Assembly: GCA_041163745.1 (NCBI GenBank)
Contig: JBEAQU010000033.1
Location: 91,280-155,279 of the forward strand
Origin: UBA6168 sp041163745
Lineage (GTDB): Bacteria; Bacteroidota; Bacteroidia; Chitinophagales; Saprospiraceae
Reading direction: 5' to 3'
Length of the DNA stretch: 64,000 nucleotides
Shown in pieces: positions 17,595 through 27,044 of this stretch (the stretch's first letter is position 1; each line of letters opens with the position of its first letter). The position numbers and the translations under genes are program-made. The notes under the pieces are model-generated. The model worked only from the letters and a program-made list of their open reading frames with translations. It was not told the origin of the DNA and did no database searches.

Positions 17595-19520
17595 TCATTC
17601 GGCAGGAACATACAGATTGATGAACTCGTTGTCCGTCTTTCGTATGTATTCCTTGCCTCCGTACCGGATGGACGGCAACGTTCGATACGCCACGATTTTG
17701 GACACCGCTTTGTCCTCGTAAAAATCCGTCGCTCCGGCGGAGGGGTTCTCCACGTTGATGTGGTGGAACGTCTTCGGGTCACTTTTTCCGAAGATGCCCT
17801 CGTAGAAAGGATATTCCCAATACTCATGCCTTTCTCCGGCGACGAATCCGATGGTTGAGAAATCCTCCGTACCCAACCGTCCCAGGATATCCCGCATGTC
17901 ATGCTTGAAACCGAGATGGGCGGAGAAGTACTTGTCCGAACGGCTGTCTGTCCATCCGGCGCCACCGACAAAGGCTTCGTACCGGATGAAAGGTCGGTTC
18001 GGATTGAACACCAGCACCAGTGCCGCATACAGGAAAGCGGTGACGGCAAGGGTTCCCGTCACCAGCCGATGACGCAGCAATCCGCGCAAGGCATACCCCG
18101 TGGGTAATGCCCACAAAACGAAATAAGTGTTGTGCAGTTTGGAATTCCATGGCTGCCATTTAAGCATCGCACAGAACATCAGGTACCCTGCAAAAATAAG
18201 CAGGTAAGCCCAAAGGCCCGGATCCTTCCGCACGCGGGCGAATGCGAGGATGCCCGCCAACAGGAACAAAGTGTATTGGATGATGTTGGAAGCGTCATCC
18301 TCATGATGCATCCACTTGGTCAGTTCCAGCTTCGTGACATCATCCGTACCGTAATGGATCCAGTTGAAATCGGGGTCGTTCACATCCTCACCCAGCCAGT
18401 CATGTACCCGGTGGACCGTGGATTCGACCACTTCGTTAAAGGGATACACCCCGTAATGCAAAGCACTGTTCTTTATGAAACTGGACAGGGTCGTGACCAG
18501 ACCGATCCGCTCGTTGAAATGTCCTTCCTTGAAACTGCCGAAGATATGTCCCGACAAGGTCAGGTTTCTGCCGATATACCCGGCACTGACGAGCAGGAAG
18601 ACCATGGGCACCAACCCGTATCGGATGATTTGCTGGTACTCGCGGTATCGGACGGTACGGAAAACCCAGTATCCGAACCATGCCAACAGTATCGGAAACA
18701 CGAAGACATACCCGGTTCCCTTTGTCAGGGCGGCCAGTCCGGCGCTCAGGGCCATCAGGTAGGCCGACCGACGCCGGTGCGCCTGCACGGATTCGATGGC
18801 ATAATAACCCGCCAGCAGCGTGAAGAACGAGACGACCAGGTCGTTCTGGGTGGATGTCGCCTCCAATAATATCCCGGGTGTGGTGACGATGTAGAACACC
18901 CCGAACAGTACGACCGGCTTCGTCAGCCGGTACCGACGGCCGATGTCCATCGTGCAGGTAACGATACCGGCCAGGTACAGCAGTTGCACGGCGTTGGCGA
19001 ACCAGTCGTTGCCGGCCAATATGCAAATGTGGCCGATCAGCCACTCCGCAAAGGGTGGCTGGAATATCTGCCGGTAAATCCCGGTGACGTAATAGTTCAC
19101 CTCCCCATGTGCAAACCAATGGGCCACCCTGGCCATGTGGTATGCCATGGAGTCGTAATTGTTGGGCGGATAGACAAGCCCCTGCAGGAAGGTCACAAGG
19201 AACAGGACCAGCAGCAGGTATCCGGACCATTTATTGCGTGAGAGGGTCGACCTGAAATCCGCCACGACGGCCGTCATCAGTCTTCGGTTCCGCCAGGTAG
19301 CCGGCAGCGCCATCATCCCGACGGCAGTCAGCGACCAGAAAGCACCCAGCCCGATACGGTCGAAGCTATGGAAGGCACTGGTCAGCTCCGTCCCGATCAC
19401 CACCAGCACGGAAAACCACAACAGGCTTTCCGAAATGACCGTGGTGAAGGAGGTTCTTCCTGGCCGTGCAGTCAAGGTCGCTATCAACAAGAAGTTGAGC
19501 GACAACAACAATACTAACAT
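17595..19520 (-). CDS. Polytopic GT-C glycosyltransferase (GT39/ArnT-like)
   Basis: 641 residues with about 10-12 hydrophobic segments in the first 500 and a soluble C-terminal part. The first periplasmic loop after helix 4 holds the acidic motif in YPPNNYDSMAYHMARVAHWF, as expected for the catalytic aspartate of GT39/GT83-type enzymes that take sugar from polyprenyl phosphate. Paired with the DPM1-like gene downstream (105 bases), it probably adds a side-branch sugar to the glycan, or to a lipid or protein, on the periplasmic face. The family is clear; donor and acceptor are not. A 233-base gap separates it from the carbamoyltransferase upstream. Confidence 0.78.
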   Translation of the reverse strand: MLVLLLSLNFLLIATLTARPGRTSFTTVISESLLWFSVLVVIGTELTSAFHSFDRIGLGAFWSLTAVGMMALPATWRNRRLMTAVVADFRSTLSRNKWSGYLLLVLFLVTFLQGLVYPPNNYDSMAYHMARVAHWFAHGEVNYYVTGIYRQIFQPPFAEWLIGHICILAGNDWFANAVQLLYLAGIVTCTMDIGRRYRLTKPVVLFGVFYIVTTPGILLEATSTQNDLVVSFFTLLAGYYAIESVQAHRRRSAYLMALSAGLAALTKGTGYVFVFPILLAWFGYWVFRTVRYREYQQIIRYGLVPMVFLLVSAGYIGRNLTLSGHIFGSFKEGHFNERIGLVTTLSSFIKNSALHYGVYPFNEVVESTVHRVHDWLGEDVNDPDFNWIHYGTDDVTKLELTKWMHHEDDASNIIQYTLFLLAGILAFARVRKDPGLWAYLLIFAGYLMFCAMLKWQPWNSKLHNTYFVLWALPTGYALRGLLRHRLVTGTLAVTAFLYAALVLVFNPNRPFIRYEAFVGGAGWTDSRSDKYFSAHLGFKHDMRDILGRLGTEDFSTIGFVAGERHEYWEYPFYEGIFGKSDPKTFHHINVENPSAGATDFYEDKAVSKIVAYRTLPSIRYGGKEYIRKTDNEFINLYVPAE

Positions 19521-19753
19521 GTTGGTCTGTTTTTCAGGTCCTTTATTTACAATGCTGATCGCCTATCTGTTTGGGACCCATGGCTTACAGGGTTCTAGGA
19601 TGCGGACAGGCAGCGGACTGTCGCCACTGGGCGGCATATATCCTTACCTTGGCATCCTGACCGGAACGTCCTGCCGGTGCCGTCCTGGCTTCTACGGCCG
19701 TACGTCCCGCGGAACGGTTGATCCGGAAAAATTGAGAAACGCTGCGTTACCGC

Positions 19754-21616
19754 TCAATCCAATTTGAATTCCTCCTGCCAGTTGTCCTTCTTATCCCAAT
19801 CGGGCTGTTCCGTCTTGGCAAAAAGGAAATCCCCTACCACGAGGTAATCCATCTCCGTCCGCATGAAACAACGGTAGGCATCGTCCGGTGTGCAGACGAT
19901 GGGCTCGCCCCGGACGTTGAAGCTGGTGTTGACCACCACCCCATAGCCGGTGAGCGACTTGAACTTGTCCAGCAAGGTCCAGTACCGGGGGTTGGTTTCC
20001 TTGTGCACGGACTGAACGCGGGCGGAGAAATCGATGTGCGTGATGGCTGGCATGTCGGACCGGTTGATGTACAATCGTTCCATCAGGGGCAGTTCGTAAT
20101 AATTTGGCGGCACCGATGCCTGTCGGCGTTCATGAACAGGCGCTACCAACAGCATGTAAGGGGAATCGGTGTCCAGCTTGAAATAATCCGCCCGGTCCTC
20201 CGCCAGGACCGACGGGGCGAAGGGTCGGAAACTCTCCCGATATTTTATTTTCAGGTTGAGTTTCTTTTGCATCTCCTTGTTTCGCACATCCCCCAGGATG
20301 CTGCGTCCGCCCAAAGCTCTCGGACCGAATTCCATCCGTCCCTGCATCCAACCGATGGCGTTCCCTTCCGCCAGCAATTCCGCCACTTTTTCCGAGAGTT
20401 GGTCAAAGTTTTCGTACCGTTCATACCGGGCCTTGTACTTCCTTGCCATCCGCTCGGTATCCAGGCTGGAATATTCGGGCCCCAGATAGGATCCCTTCAT
20501 CGCATCCATTTCGTCGGTGGGAACCCGCTCCTGCCCGAAGTACAGGTGATGGGCGGCCAGTGCGGCCCCCAAGGCCCCCCCCGCATCGCCCGCTGCCGGT
20601 TGGATGAATATGTTCTTGAAAGGCCCCCGCTCCAGCAATTTGCCGTTGGCCACACAGTTGAGTGCCACACCGCCGGCCATGCACAGGTTGTCGGAACCGG
20701 TCAGGCGCTTGGCTTCTTCCGCCATCAGGAAGACGACGTCCTCCGTCACCTGCTGGATGGCCAGGGCCAGGTCGCAGTGGTGCTGTTCCAGCTTGTCCTC
20801 CGGCCCACGGGTCGGAAAACCGAACAGTTTTTCCCACAGCCGGTCCTTGACCATCCGCAGACCGGCCGCATAGTTGAAATATTGCTGGTTCAGCCAGATG
20901 GAGCCGTCCGGCTTGATGTCCACCAACTCCTTTCGGATGATGTCCCGGAAGCGGGCCACATCGGCGGACAGGGGGTTGCCGTACGGCGCCAGACCCATGA
21001 GCTTGTATTCACCGGAATTGACCCGAAAACCGAGAAAATAGGTGAACGCCGAATACAACAGACCGAGCGAGTGCGGAAAATGCAGCTCCTTGAGTATCTT
21101 CATGTCCTTTCCTTCGCCGTAGCAGATGGAGGCGGTCGCCCACTCCCCCACGCCGTCCAAGGTCAGGATGGCCGCATTTTGAAACTTCGAAGGGTAATAT
21201 GCACTGGCTGCATGAGAAAGGTGATGCTCCGGGAACAACAGTTTGACCTTCCCTTTGGAATAGGGCCCCAATTTGGACAATTCCTCGTGGATGACCCTTT
21301 TCAGGAACATCTTCTCCCGCAGCCAGACCGGAATGGCCATGATGAAAGACTGCAGACCTTTCGGGGAGAAGCCGTAGTATGTCTCCAGCAAACGTTCGAA
21401 CTTCAGCAGGGGCTTGTCGTAAAATACCACGGCGTCCAGTTCGTCCACCTCGAGTCCCGCCTGGTCCAGACAATAACGCACGGCATTGCGCGGAAAATCC
21501 GGGTCGTGCTTTTTCCGGGTGAACCTTTCCTCCTGGGCGGCTGCCAGGATATTGCCGTTTTCGATGATGGCAGCGGCCGAATCATGATAAAAGGCCGAAA
21601 TTCCTAGGATTTTCAT
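19754..21616 (-). CDS. Carbamoyltransferase (SxtI/NodU-type), first copy
   Basis: 620 residues. N-terminal Kae1-like domain begins MKILGISAFYHDSAAAI with EERFTRKKHD, the histidine cluster FPEHHLSHAASAYY, LTLDGVGEW and GGVALNCVANGK. The C-terminal YrdC-unlike domain has WMQGRMEFGPRALGGRSILGD and VVNTSFNVRGEPIV. It would transfer a carbamoyl group from carbamoyl phosphate to a sugar hydroxyl. This copy belongs to the subgroup that usually sits with DUF5989 and SxtJ, and both are downstream here. The SGNH gene lies 185 bases upstream. Confidence 0.95.
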   Translation of the reverse strand: MKILGISAFYHDSAAAIIENGNILAAAQEERFTRKKHDPDFPRNAVRYCLDQAGLEVDELDAVVFYDKPLLKFERLLETYYGFSPKGLQSFIMAIPVWLREKMFLKRVIHEELSKLGPYSKGKVKLLFPEHHLSHAASAYYPSKFQNAAILTLDGVGEWATASICYGEGKDMKILKELHFPHSLGLLYSAFTYFLGFRVNSGEYKLMGLAPYGNPLSADVARFRDIIRKELVDIKPDGSIWLNQQYFNYAAGLRMVKDRLWEKLFGFPTRGPEDKLEQHHCDLALAIQQVTEDVVFLMAEEAKRLTGSDNLCMAGGVALNCVANGKLLERGPFKNIFIQPAAGDAGGALGAALAAHHLYFGQERVPTDEMDAMKGSYLGPEYSSLDTERMARKYKARYERYENFDQLSEKVAELLAEGNAIGWMQGRMEFGPRALGGRSILGDVRNKEMQKKLNLKIKYRESFRPFAPSVLAEDRADYFKLDTDSPYMLLVAPVHERRQASVPPNYYELPLMERLYINRSDMPAITHIDFSARVQSVHKETNPRYWTLLDKFKSLTGYGVVVNTSFNVRGEPIVCTPDDAYRCFMRTEMDYLVVGDFLFAKTEQPDWDKKDNWQEEFKLD

Positions 21617-21801
21617 ATGGGTGTTTCAATTTTGATATGGCAGTTGATCACAACAGCGGGAGGCTGGTGCGACGCTGGTCGAAAGGTGGGAAGAGGTTCC
21701 GGACAAGGCGCCGGCGGAGGGAAAGAACAAAGGGTGACTTGCGCTATCCAAAGCCCTTGCCAAAAATCTTGCCTATTAGCCTGGTCCGGCCGAACTTTCC
21801 C

Positions 21802-22950
21802 TCAGTTTGGGTTCAGGGATAGCACTTCCGGTAGTAATTGTTCGGACACCAGGTCCGCCACCAGGAGCGAACCCTTGTCGGTGAGGTGCACCAGGTCGTA
21901 CAGGTGCTCCTTGTCCTTCGGGACCGACGCCGCCAAATCCACCAACGGCACCCCCTCCTCGGCCGCTGTCCGCCGGACACACTCGTTCATGGCATCATAC
22001 AAGCCTTTCATGCGCCCGTACGAGATGCCGTTTTTTTCCCATTCGACGATGCCGCGACCGAGGATCCTCTGGTCCGGCTCGTCCGTGAACCGGCTGGCCT
22101 GTGTCATCAGCAGCGGACGTATGTTCCAAGCCCGGCAAATGCCGATGAAGGAGCGGAGGCTGCCGGAAAACTGCCGCATCATGGCGGCGGAATCCACCGT
22201 CACCGGTTTGCCCCGGAAATCGGCCCATTCGTCGGTTTCGTATTTCCCATCGGAGAACTTCGGATTGTTCGGGTCGACGATCAGGGAACGGAGCGGATGT
22301 TCGTTCCAGTAGGTACCCTCGTACAACAGGATGTTCAGGTCATTGATGTTGTGCATCAGGACCGCATAGTCGGGATTCACCGCCAGCACCTTGTTGACAA
22401 ATATATTGAGCGAGTTCATGGACGTGATGCTGTTGATGCCGTTGTTGTAGGAATTCACCTTGCGGCCGGTCTTTGCCTCCAGGATGCGGCCGACCTGGTA
22501 CGGAAAGCGTGCCGTTTCCTCGTTGAACCTGCATTCCGTGGTGCTGCCGCCCAGGAAGGCCAGCACGATCTCCGGATCCGCATGGATGTCGGCAGGCAAC
22601 ATGAAAGCCCGTTCGTCCGTCCGTGTCGGATAGGGTTTTGATTCGAGGTTGTCACAGTTGGCCATGTACAGTTCGGAAGGCACCGTGGTGAAATCATATG
22701 ATTTCCGGTGCTCCGGAAGCCGGACGAACCGGGCGGCCGGCACCTCCCGTATTTTTTCTTTCCGAAGGAATTTTCCGGCATATTGGGCTACACTGATGAG
22801 GGCGAGCGGACTCTTGCCGCGCATCTGGTAAAAGGCCATGCTGGCCAGGGCTTCCAGGACAAGCAGCAGGCCGATGGCCGGTAGCAGGGAGTACAGGAGA
22901 TATTTCCACCGGAATCCCTCGTTTTTCTTCGTTTTTCCGTTGTTGGTCAT
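21802..22950 (-). CDS. Membrane-anchored SGNH/GDSL-like hydrolase or acyltransferase
   Basis: 382 residues. One N-terminal membrane helix (about 18-41) anchors a periplasmic domain. Block I is FLGGSTTE with the likely nucleophile Ser136; a HNINDL segment is the oxyanion block; the catalytic Asp-His pair is in DLVHLTDKGS near the end. Proteins of this form in polysaccharide loci act as O-acetylesterases or acyltransferases on the glycan. It lies between asparagine synthase (34 bases upstream) and the carbamoyltransferase, so it probably belongs to the same modification module. Confidence 0.8.
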   Translation of the reverse strand: MTNNGKTKKNEGFRWKYLLYSLLPAIGLLLVLEALASMAFYQMRGKSPLALISVAQYAGKFLRKEKIREVPAARFVRLPEHRKSYDFTTVPSELYMANCDNLESKPYPTRTDERAFMLPADIHADPEIVLAFLGGSTTECRFNEETARFPYQVGRILEAKTGRKVNSYNNGINSITSMNSLNIFVNKVLAVNPDYAVLMHNINDLNILLYEGTYWNEHPLRSLIVDPNNPKFSDGKYETDEWADFRGKPVTVDSAAMMRQFSGSLRSFIGICRAWNIRPLLMTQASRFTDEPDQRILGRGIVEWEKNGISYGRMKGLYDAMNECVRRTAAEEGVPLVDLAASVPKDKEHLYDLVHLTDKGSLLVADLVSEQLLPEVLSLNPN

Positions 22951-22984
22951 GTCAATAGTTGTTCGTAATCTGTTTCTTTATCAT

Positions 22985-24877
22985 TCAATGGTTGTCGGCA
23001 GACAGGATGCCGGCTGGTATGTTCCTTTCCAACCAGTCTTCCAATACGATGAATATCCATACCCTGGACCAAAGGTTGTCGTTCCGGCCGGACAGGAAAG
23101 TGCGCCATAGCCCCCGGAGGAAGTCGCCGTCGACAATGTTCCGGTCGGCCAGTCGTTCCAGGCGGGTCTCCGCAAAGGTCCGCAGGGATGTCTTGAGCCA
23201 GACTTTCCAAGGCAGATCGAAACCTTTCTTCTCCCGGAAGACCACATCGTCCGGTATCAGCGGACGGAGGGATTCCACCAGCAGCTGCTTGGGGTAATGG
23301 GGAAATTTCAATCGGTCCGGAACGCCCAGCACGTATTCCACCAGTGTGTGGTCGAAAAACGGTACCCGGACCTCCAAGGCATGCGCCATGCTCATTTGGT
23401 CGGTGTCTTTCAACAACACGTTCTGGGTGTAGGTCGATATGTCCGCCACGGACAACTGGCTCAGGTCCGGCAGGCGGCGGATGTACGGATCCTCCAGCAA
23501 CTGTTCCCGTACCGCATCGGGTATCCCGCCGTTCCGGCCGGCAGCCGGCAACACCTGCCGCATCTCCGCATGGCTGAGCAGTTTCCGCATGGCCGGGTAT
23601 ACCGCCGCGATATCCGCATCGGCGGCTCCTGCCATCTCCAGCACCCGACCCCGTTGGTGGCTTTTGAGGCCCGCGCCGGCCAGTTGGGCACCTGCTGTCC
23701 GTAAGACATGCGGAATCTTCCAGAACCAATCCGCCCGCTTCATTTTCAGGTAATGCCGGAACAAGGGATAACCGGCAAACAGCTCGTCTCCCCCCAGGCC
23801 GGACAAAGCGACCGTTATGCCCGCCGCACGGGTCACCCGCGAGACCACATACGTATTGACACCGTCCCCACTGGGGGTGTCCATGGCACGCAAGGCGTCC
23901 GGCAGTGCCTCCAGGAAATCCGTCGGCCGCAACAGGATGGGATGATGTTGGGTATGGAACTTCCGGGATACCAACCCGGCGTAATGGGATTCGTCGAACT
24001 GCGGCTCCTCGAACACGATGGAAAAGGTGTCCACCGGGCGGCCCGCCGCTTCCGACATCAACGCGACCACCGCCGAGGAATCGATTCCACCGGACAGGAA
24101 CGCGCCCAACGGCACATCGCTGACCAGCCGGCGTTCGACGGCGCGGAACAGCAGTTCCCGGACTTCCTTCCGCACCTGTGCCGCATCCCCCGCCACTTCC
24201 GGTGTCTGTGCCGGTGCCAAACGCCACCAGGTCTTACGCTCCAGCCGGCCGCCACCATATACCGCATACTCACCCGGCAACAGCTGCCGGATCCCCCGCA
24301 CCAGGGTCCGGGGGGCGTGGACGGTCTGATAGCGCAGATAGTCCGCCAACCCTTCCTCGTCCAACGCCGGCTTCACCTGCCCGCTGGCCAATATGGCCCG
24401 CAATTCGGAGCCGAACAAGAACCGCTCACCATCCTGGTAGTAATAGAACGGCTTGATGCCGAGCCGGTCCCTTGCCATGAAAAGCTGCCGCCGCCGGGTG
24501 TCCCAGATGGCGAAGGCGAACATCCCGTACAAACGGTCCAGGCAGGCGGGCCCCCATGCCAGGTACGCCGCCAGAATGACCTCCGTGTCCCCTTTCGTCC
24601 GGAATGGATAATCGCCCAAGGAGGCCCGAATCTCCGCAAAATTGTATATCTCTCCGTTGAAGACGATGACGTGCCGGCCCTCCGCATCCCACAAGGGTTG
24701 GTTGGCCGAACTGGACAGGTCGATGATGGACAGCCGCCGGTGGCCCAAGCCTACCGGACCGTCGACATAGTGTCCCTCCGCATCAGGCCCGCGATGGGCG
24801 ATGGCATCCGTCATCCGTTGGATAGACGGACCCGCCGGCTCATCCCCGGGCAGTAGGATTCCTGCTATTCCGCACAT
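22985..24877 (-). CDS. asnB: Asparagine synthase (glutamine-hydrolysing), AsnB-type
   Basis: 630 residues. The glutaminase domain starts MCGIAGI with nucleophile Cys2 and includes LGHRRLSIIDLS, FNGEIYN and FRTKGDTEV. The synthetase domain carries the pyrophosphate loop LSGGIDSSAVV (about 259-267) and the GLGGDELFAGY motif. In polysaccharide loci such paralogues are thought to amidate sugar carboxylates (uronamides) rather than make asparagine; that role is inferred. The start overlaps the stop of the epimerase gene by 13 bases. No second asnB is in the window, so a housekeeping role cannot be excluded. Confidence 0.92.
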   Translation of the reverse strand: MCGIAGILLPGDEPAGPSIQRMTDAIAHRGPDAEGHYVDGPVGLGHRRLSIIDLSSSANQPLWDAEGRHVIVFNGEIYNFAEIRASLGDYPFRTKGDTEVILAAYLAWGPACLDRLYGMFAFAIWDTRRRQLFMARDRLGIKPFYYYQDGERFLFGSELRAILASGQVKPALDEEGLADYLRYQTVHAPRTLVRGIRQLLPGEYAVYGGGRLERKTWWRLAPAQTPEVAGDAAQVRKEVRELLFRAVERRLVSDVPLGAFLSGGIDSSAVVALMSEAAGRPVDTFSIVFEEPQFDESHYAGLVSRKFHTQHHPILLRPTDFLEALPDALRAMDTPSGDGVNTYVVSRVTRAAGITVALSGLGGDELFAGYPLFRHYLKMKRADWFWKIPHVLRTAGAQLAGAGLKSHQRGRVLEMAGAADADIAAVYPAMRKLLSHAEMRQVLPAAGRNGGIPDAVREQLLEDPYIRRLPDLSQLSVADISTYTQNVLLKDTDQMSMAHALEVRVPFFDHTLVEYVLGVPDRLKFPHYPKQLLVESLRPLIPDDVVFREKKGFDLPWKVWLKTSLRTFAETRLERLADRNIVDGDFLRGLWRTFLSGRNDNLWSRVWIFIVLEDWLERNIPAGILSADNH

Positions 24878-26007
24878 AATTCGTTATTGGGTACGGTCGG
24901 ACGCCGTACGCTGCCGACCGCCGCCGTTCCCGGTTCCGCCAGGGAGGGCGGAAGCAGCATCGTCAGCTGTTGCGCGACTTCCTTTGTCTTGGTTTGCATG
25001 GTCACCCGGCTGTCCGTACTGTACCGGAGCCGCGGTCCGGGAAACACACCTTCGTGAACACCCTCCGGCCGGTAAACGAAGGTGTCGGCATAAGCGGCTG
25101 TCTGGGATTTGGCACGCTGCACATACAGCGATGCTTTGTATTTCTTCTCCAGGGTCGGGAAATGATGCAGGACATTCGCCCGCAGGGTGTCCTTGTATCG
25201 GGTCAGGAAGCCAAGGACGCCGCGACGCAGCAACGCCGGCAGCCGGCGGAACCAAGGTGTGTGGTGTCGGCCGACCAAGGAGACTTCGATTCGCCGACCC
25301 GGCGACAGGTAGTGTTCCAACACTTCCCGCCAAGACCAGGCCGGGGAGGAGACCAGGGTGTAGGTTCCCGGTTTCTCCTTGCCTTCGACGATATGCACCA
25401 GCCCTTCCGCGATGGTGAAGCAAAAGACCGTGTAGGATGGGGTGTCCGGGTATTCGAACCGGGTATGACGCCCGTTCACCAGCATGTCCGTCTCCTGGCT
25501 GACCCTTTGCAGCAGGCCATGCACATGCCCCAGTCGGAAACTGTACACGTCCTTGCCGTGTTTGCGGCCGTAACGCTGTGTGACAGCCTCGCCGAACCGC
25601 TTGGTGACGGCGTAGATACTGTGCGGGATCAGGTATCGCCTGGCTTTGTTGAACTGCTCGCTCATCCCGAACGCATTGATGGTACTGATGAACACGTACC
25701 GCGCATGGGCCGGTGAATACCGGATGGCCTTGGCAATGTTGTTGGCGTAGTGCCGCTGGGTGCGGGACACGTCGCCGATGACCACGGAGAAATCGGCGAC
25801 CAGGTCGCAGTCGTGCAACAAAGCCCGACATTCCTCCTCCGTACCGAGGGTGCCGATCCGGCAAGGGATGCCTAACCGCTGCAAGAGCGCCGCACTGACA
25901 GGGGTCCGGACTATCGCCACCACCTGGATTTCCGGGTAGGTCCGAAGGAAAAGACACACCTCCGTACCGACTTGTCCGCTGGCCCCTATGATTCCTATTG
26001 TCTTCAT
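24865..26007 (-). CDS. NAD-dependent epimerase/dehydratase-family protein
   Basis: 380 residues from the ATG at 26007 (MKTIGIIGASGQVGTEV); the frame continues 34 basic, proline-rich codons upstream without resemblance. An extended-SDR Rossmann fold: GASGQVG at residues 8-14, VFISTINAFG for strand 5, and a Y-x3-K pair in IYAVTKRFGEAV. The C-terminal ~150 residues are basic and less like sugar epimerases, so the substrate is uncertain. Tightly linked to asnB (13-base overlap), it may prepare the sugar that AsnB amidates or the carbamoyltransferase modifies. Confidence 0.8.
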   Translation of the reverse strand: MKTIGIIGASGQVGTEVCLFLRTYPEIQVVAIVRTPVSAALLQRLGIPCRIGTLGTEEECRALLHDCDLVADFSVVIGDVSRTQRHYANNIAKAIRYSPAHARYVFISTINAFGMSEQFNKARRYLIPHSIYAVTKRFGEAVTQRYGRKHGKDVYSFRLGHVHGLLQRVSQETDMLVNGRHTRFEYPDTPSYTVFCFTIAEGLVHIVEGKEKPGTYTLVSSPAWSWREVLEHYLSPGRRIEVSLVGRHHTPWFRRLPALLRRGVLGFLTRYKDTLRANVLHHFPTLEKKYKASLYVQRAKSQTAAYADTFVYRPEGVHEGVFPGPRLRYSTDSRVTMQTKTKEVAQQLTMLLPPSLAEPGTAAVGSVRRPTVPNNELCAE

Positions 26008-26054
26008 GCGTTGGTATTTGATGGCGATGGGCCGGCCAGATGGCCGGATCCGAC

Positions 26055-27044
26055 CTACGCCTCGCCGTACAGGCCGGCAATGACGGCCGTCGTGAGCCGG
26101 GTTTGGCAAAGGTTGGTGTAATTGGGTGTCCTTGCTTCCACAGCTTCCATGAAATCACGCCAAAAAACATGCAGCACCTCGTAGGGCTGCTGCGGAAGAT
26201 CCCCTGCCAAGGCGTCCTGCACCCGGAAGGCGGTAGTGCCGCCTCCCAAGGGCCGGATTTCCGGCGGCATGTTCCGAAACAGGGAGAACACTACCAGGGC
26301 ATGGTCGAAACGAAGGGTGATTTCGTACGTGGTGGATTTGAAACAGGTGACCAGCAGGTCGAAACCGATGGCCTCCTGCTCCGGAAGGGTCAGCTCGATG
26401 AGCGCCTCCGTATGGAGGTCGAAACCGGCTTCGTGGACCATCTCCCGCCGTACCACCTTGGCATCAAGGGCACCGGTCAGATAACAGACCGCATCAATGT
26501 TGTGTATGGCGCTTTCGAACAGTTGACCGCCTCCTGCCAGGGAGACCTGCTTGGCAAATCCGCCCCCTGAGCTGATCTGGGTCGCCGTACCGAATTCGCT
26601 GCGCACATGCCGTAGCCTCCCCAGCACCCCGCTGGCCACCAGACCCCGCACCACGTTCGTCACACCCATACTCCGACGCAGGAAACCGGCGCAGATGTCG
26701 GATGCGGGACGCATGGATTCTATCTCCCGCTGCTCCGCCAGGCTTTTGGCCACCGGCTTTTCCAGATACAGGACGGAACGCTTGCAACGCAAGGCTTCGT
26801 AATAAGGCTGTCGCACACCATATGGACAAGCCACCAGCACGATGTCCGTATCGGAAGCCCCGGCAAGTCCGTCCGGCGAAAGCACCATCGGAATGCCATA
26901 GGCTCCCGCGGCCGTCCGGGCAGCCTGCTCGTTCACATCCAAAATCCAGGAAGGCCTCGCACCAGCCGCCTGGAGGATAGGTAGATGGGCGGCGAAAACA
27001 ATGTCTCCCGCGCCGATGATTCCGACCGTCTTACCTTGTAACAT
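26055..27044 (-). CDS. Gfo/Idh/MocA-family oxidoreductase
   Basis: 329 residues. The N-terminal Rossmann domain has VGIIGAGDIVFAAHLP and the family EKPVAKSL motif with the catalytic-site lysine; the second half is the alpha/beta substrate domain, with GGGQLFESAIHNIDAV marking the active-site histidine region. These NAD(P)-dependent enzymes oxidise or reduce a sugar carbon, often C3 of a nucleotide sugar. The start overlaps the upstream glycosyltransferase stop by 14 bases. It is distinct from the deoxysugar ketoreductase at 36971. Confidence 0.85.
   Translation of the reverse strand: MLQGKTVGIIGAGDIVFAAHLPILQAAGARPSWILDVNEQAARTAAGAYGIPMVLSPDGLAGASDTDIVLVACPYGVRQPYYEALRCKRSVLYLEKPVAKSLAEQREIESMRPASDICAGFLRRSMGVTNVVRGLVASGVLGRLRHVRSEFGTATQISSGGGFAKQVSLAGGGQLFESAIHNIDAVCYLTGALDAKVVRREMVHEAGFDLHTEALIELTLPEQEAIGFDLLVTCFKSTTYEITLRFDHALVVFSLFRNMPPEIRPLGGGTTAFRVQDALAGDLPQQPYEVLHVFWRDFMEAVEARTPNYTNLCQTRLTTAVIAGLYGEA

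Noticed and set aside
20003..21607. Plus-strand open frame of 534 codons
   Set aside because: Antisense shadow of the 620-residue carbamoyltransferase.
24884..26170. Minus-strand open frame of 428 codons overlapping the epimerase gene
   Set aside because: Shifted frame with proline/arginine-rich sequence; the other frame has a Rossmann fold.
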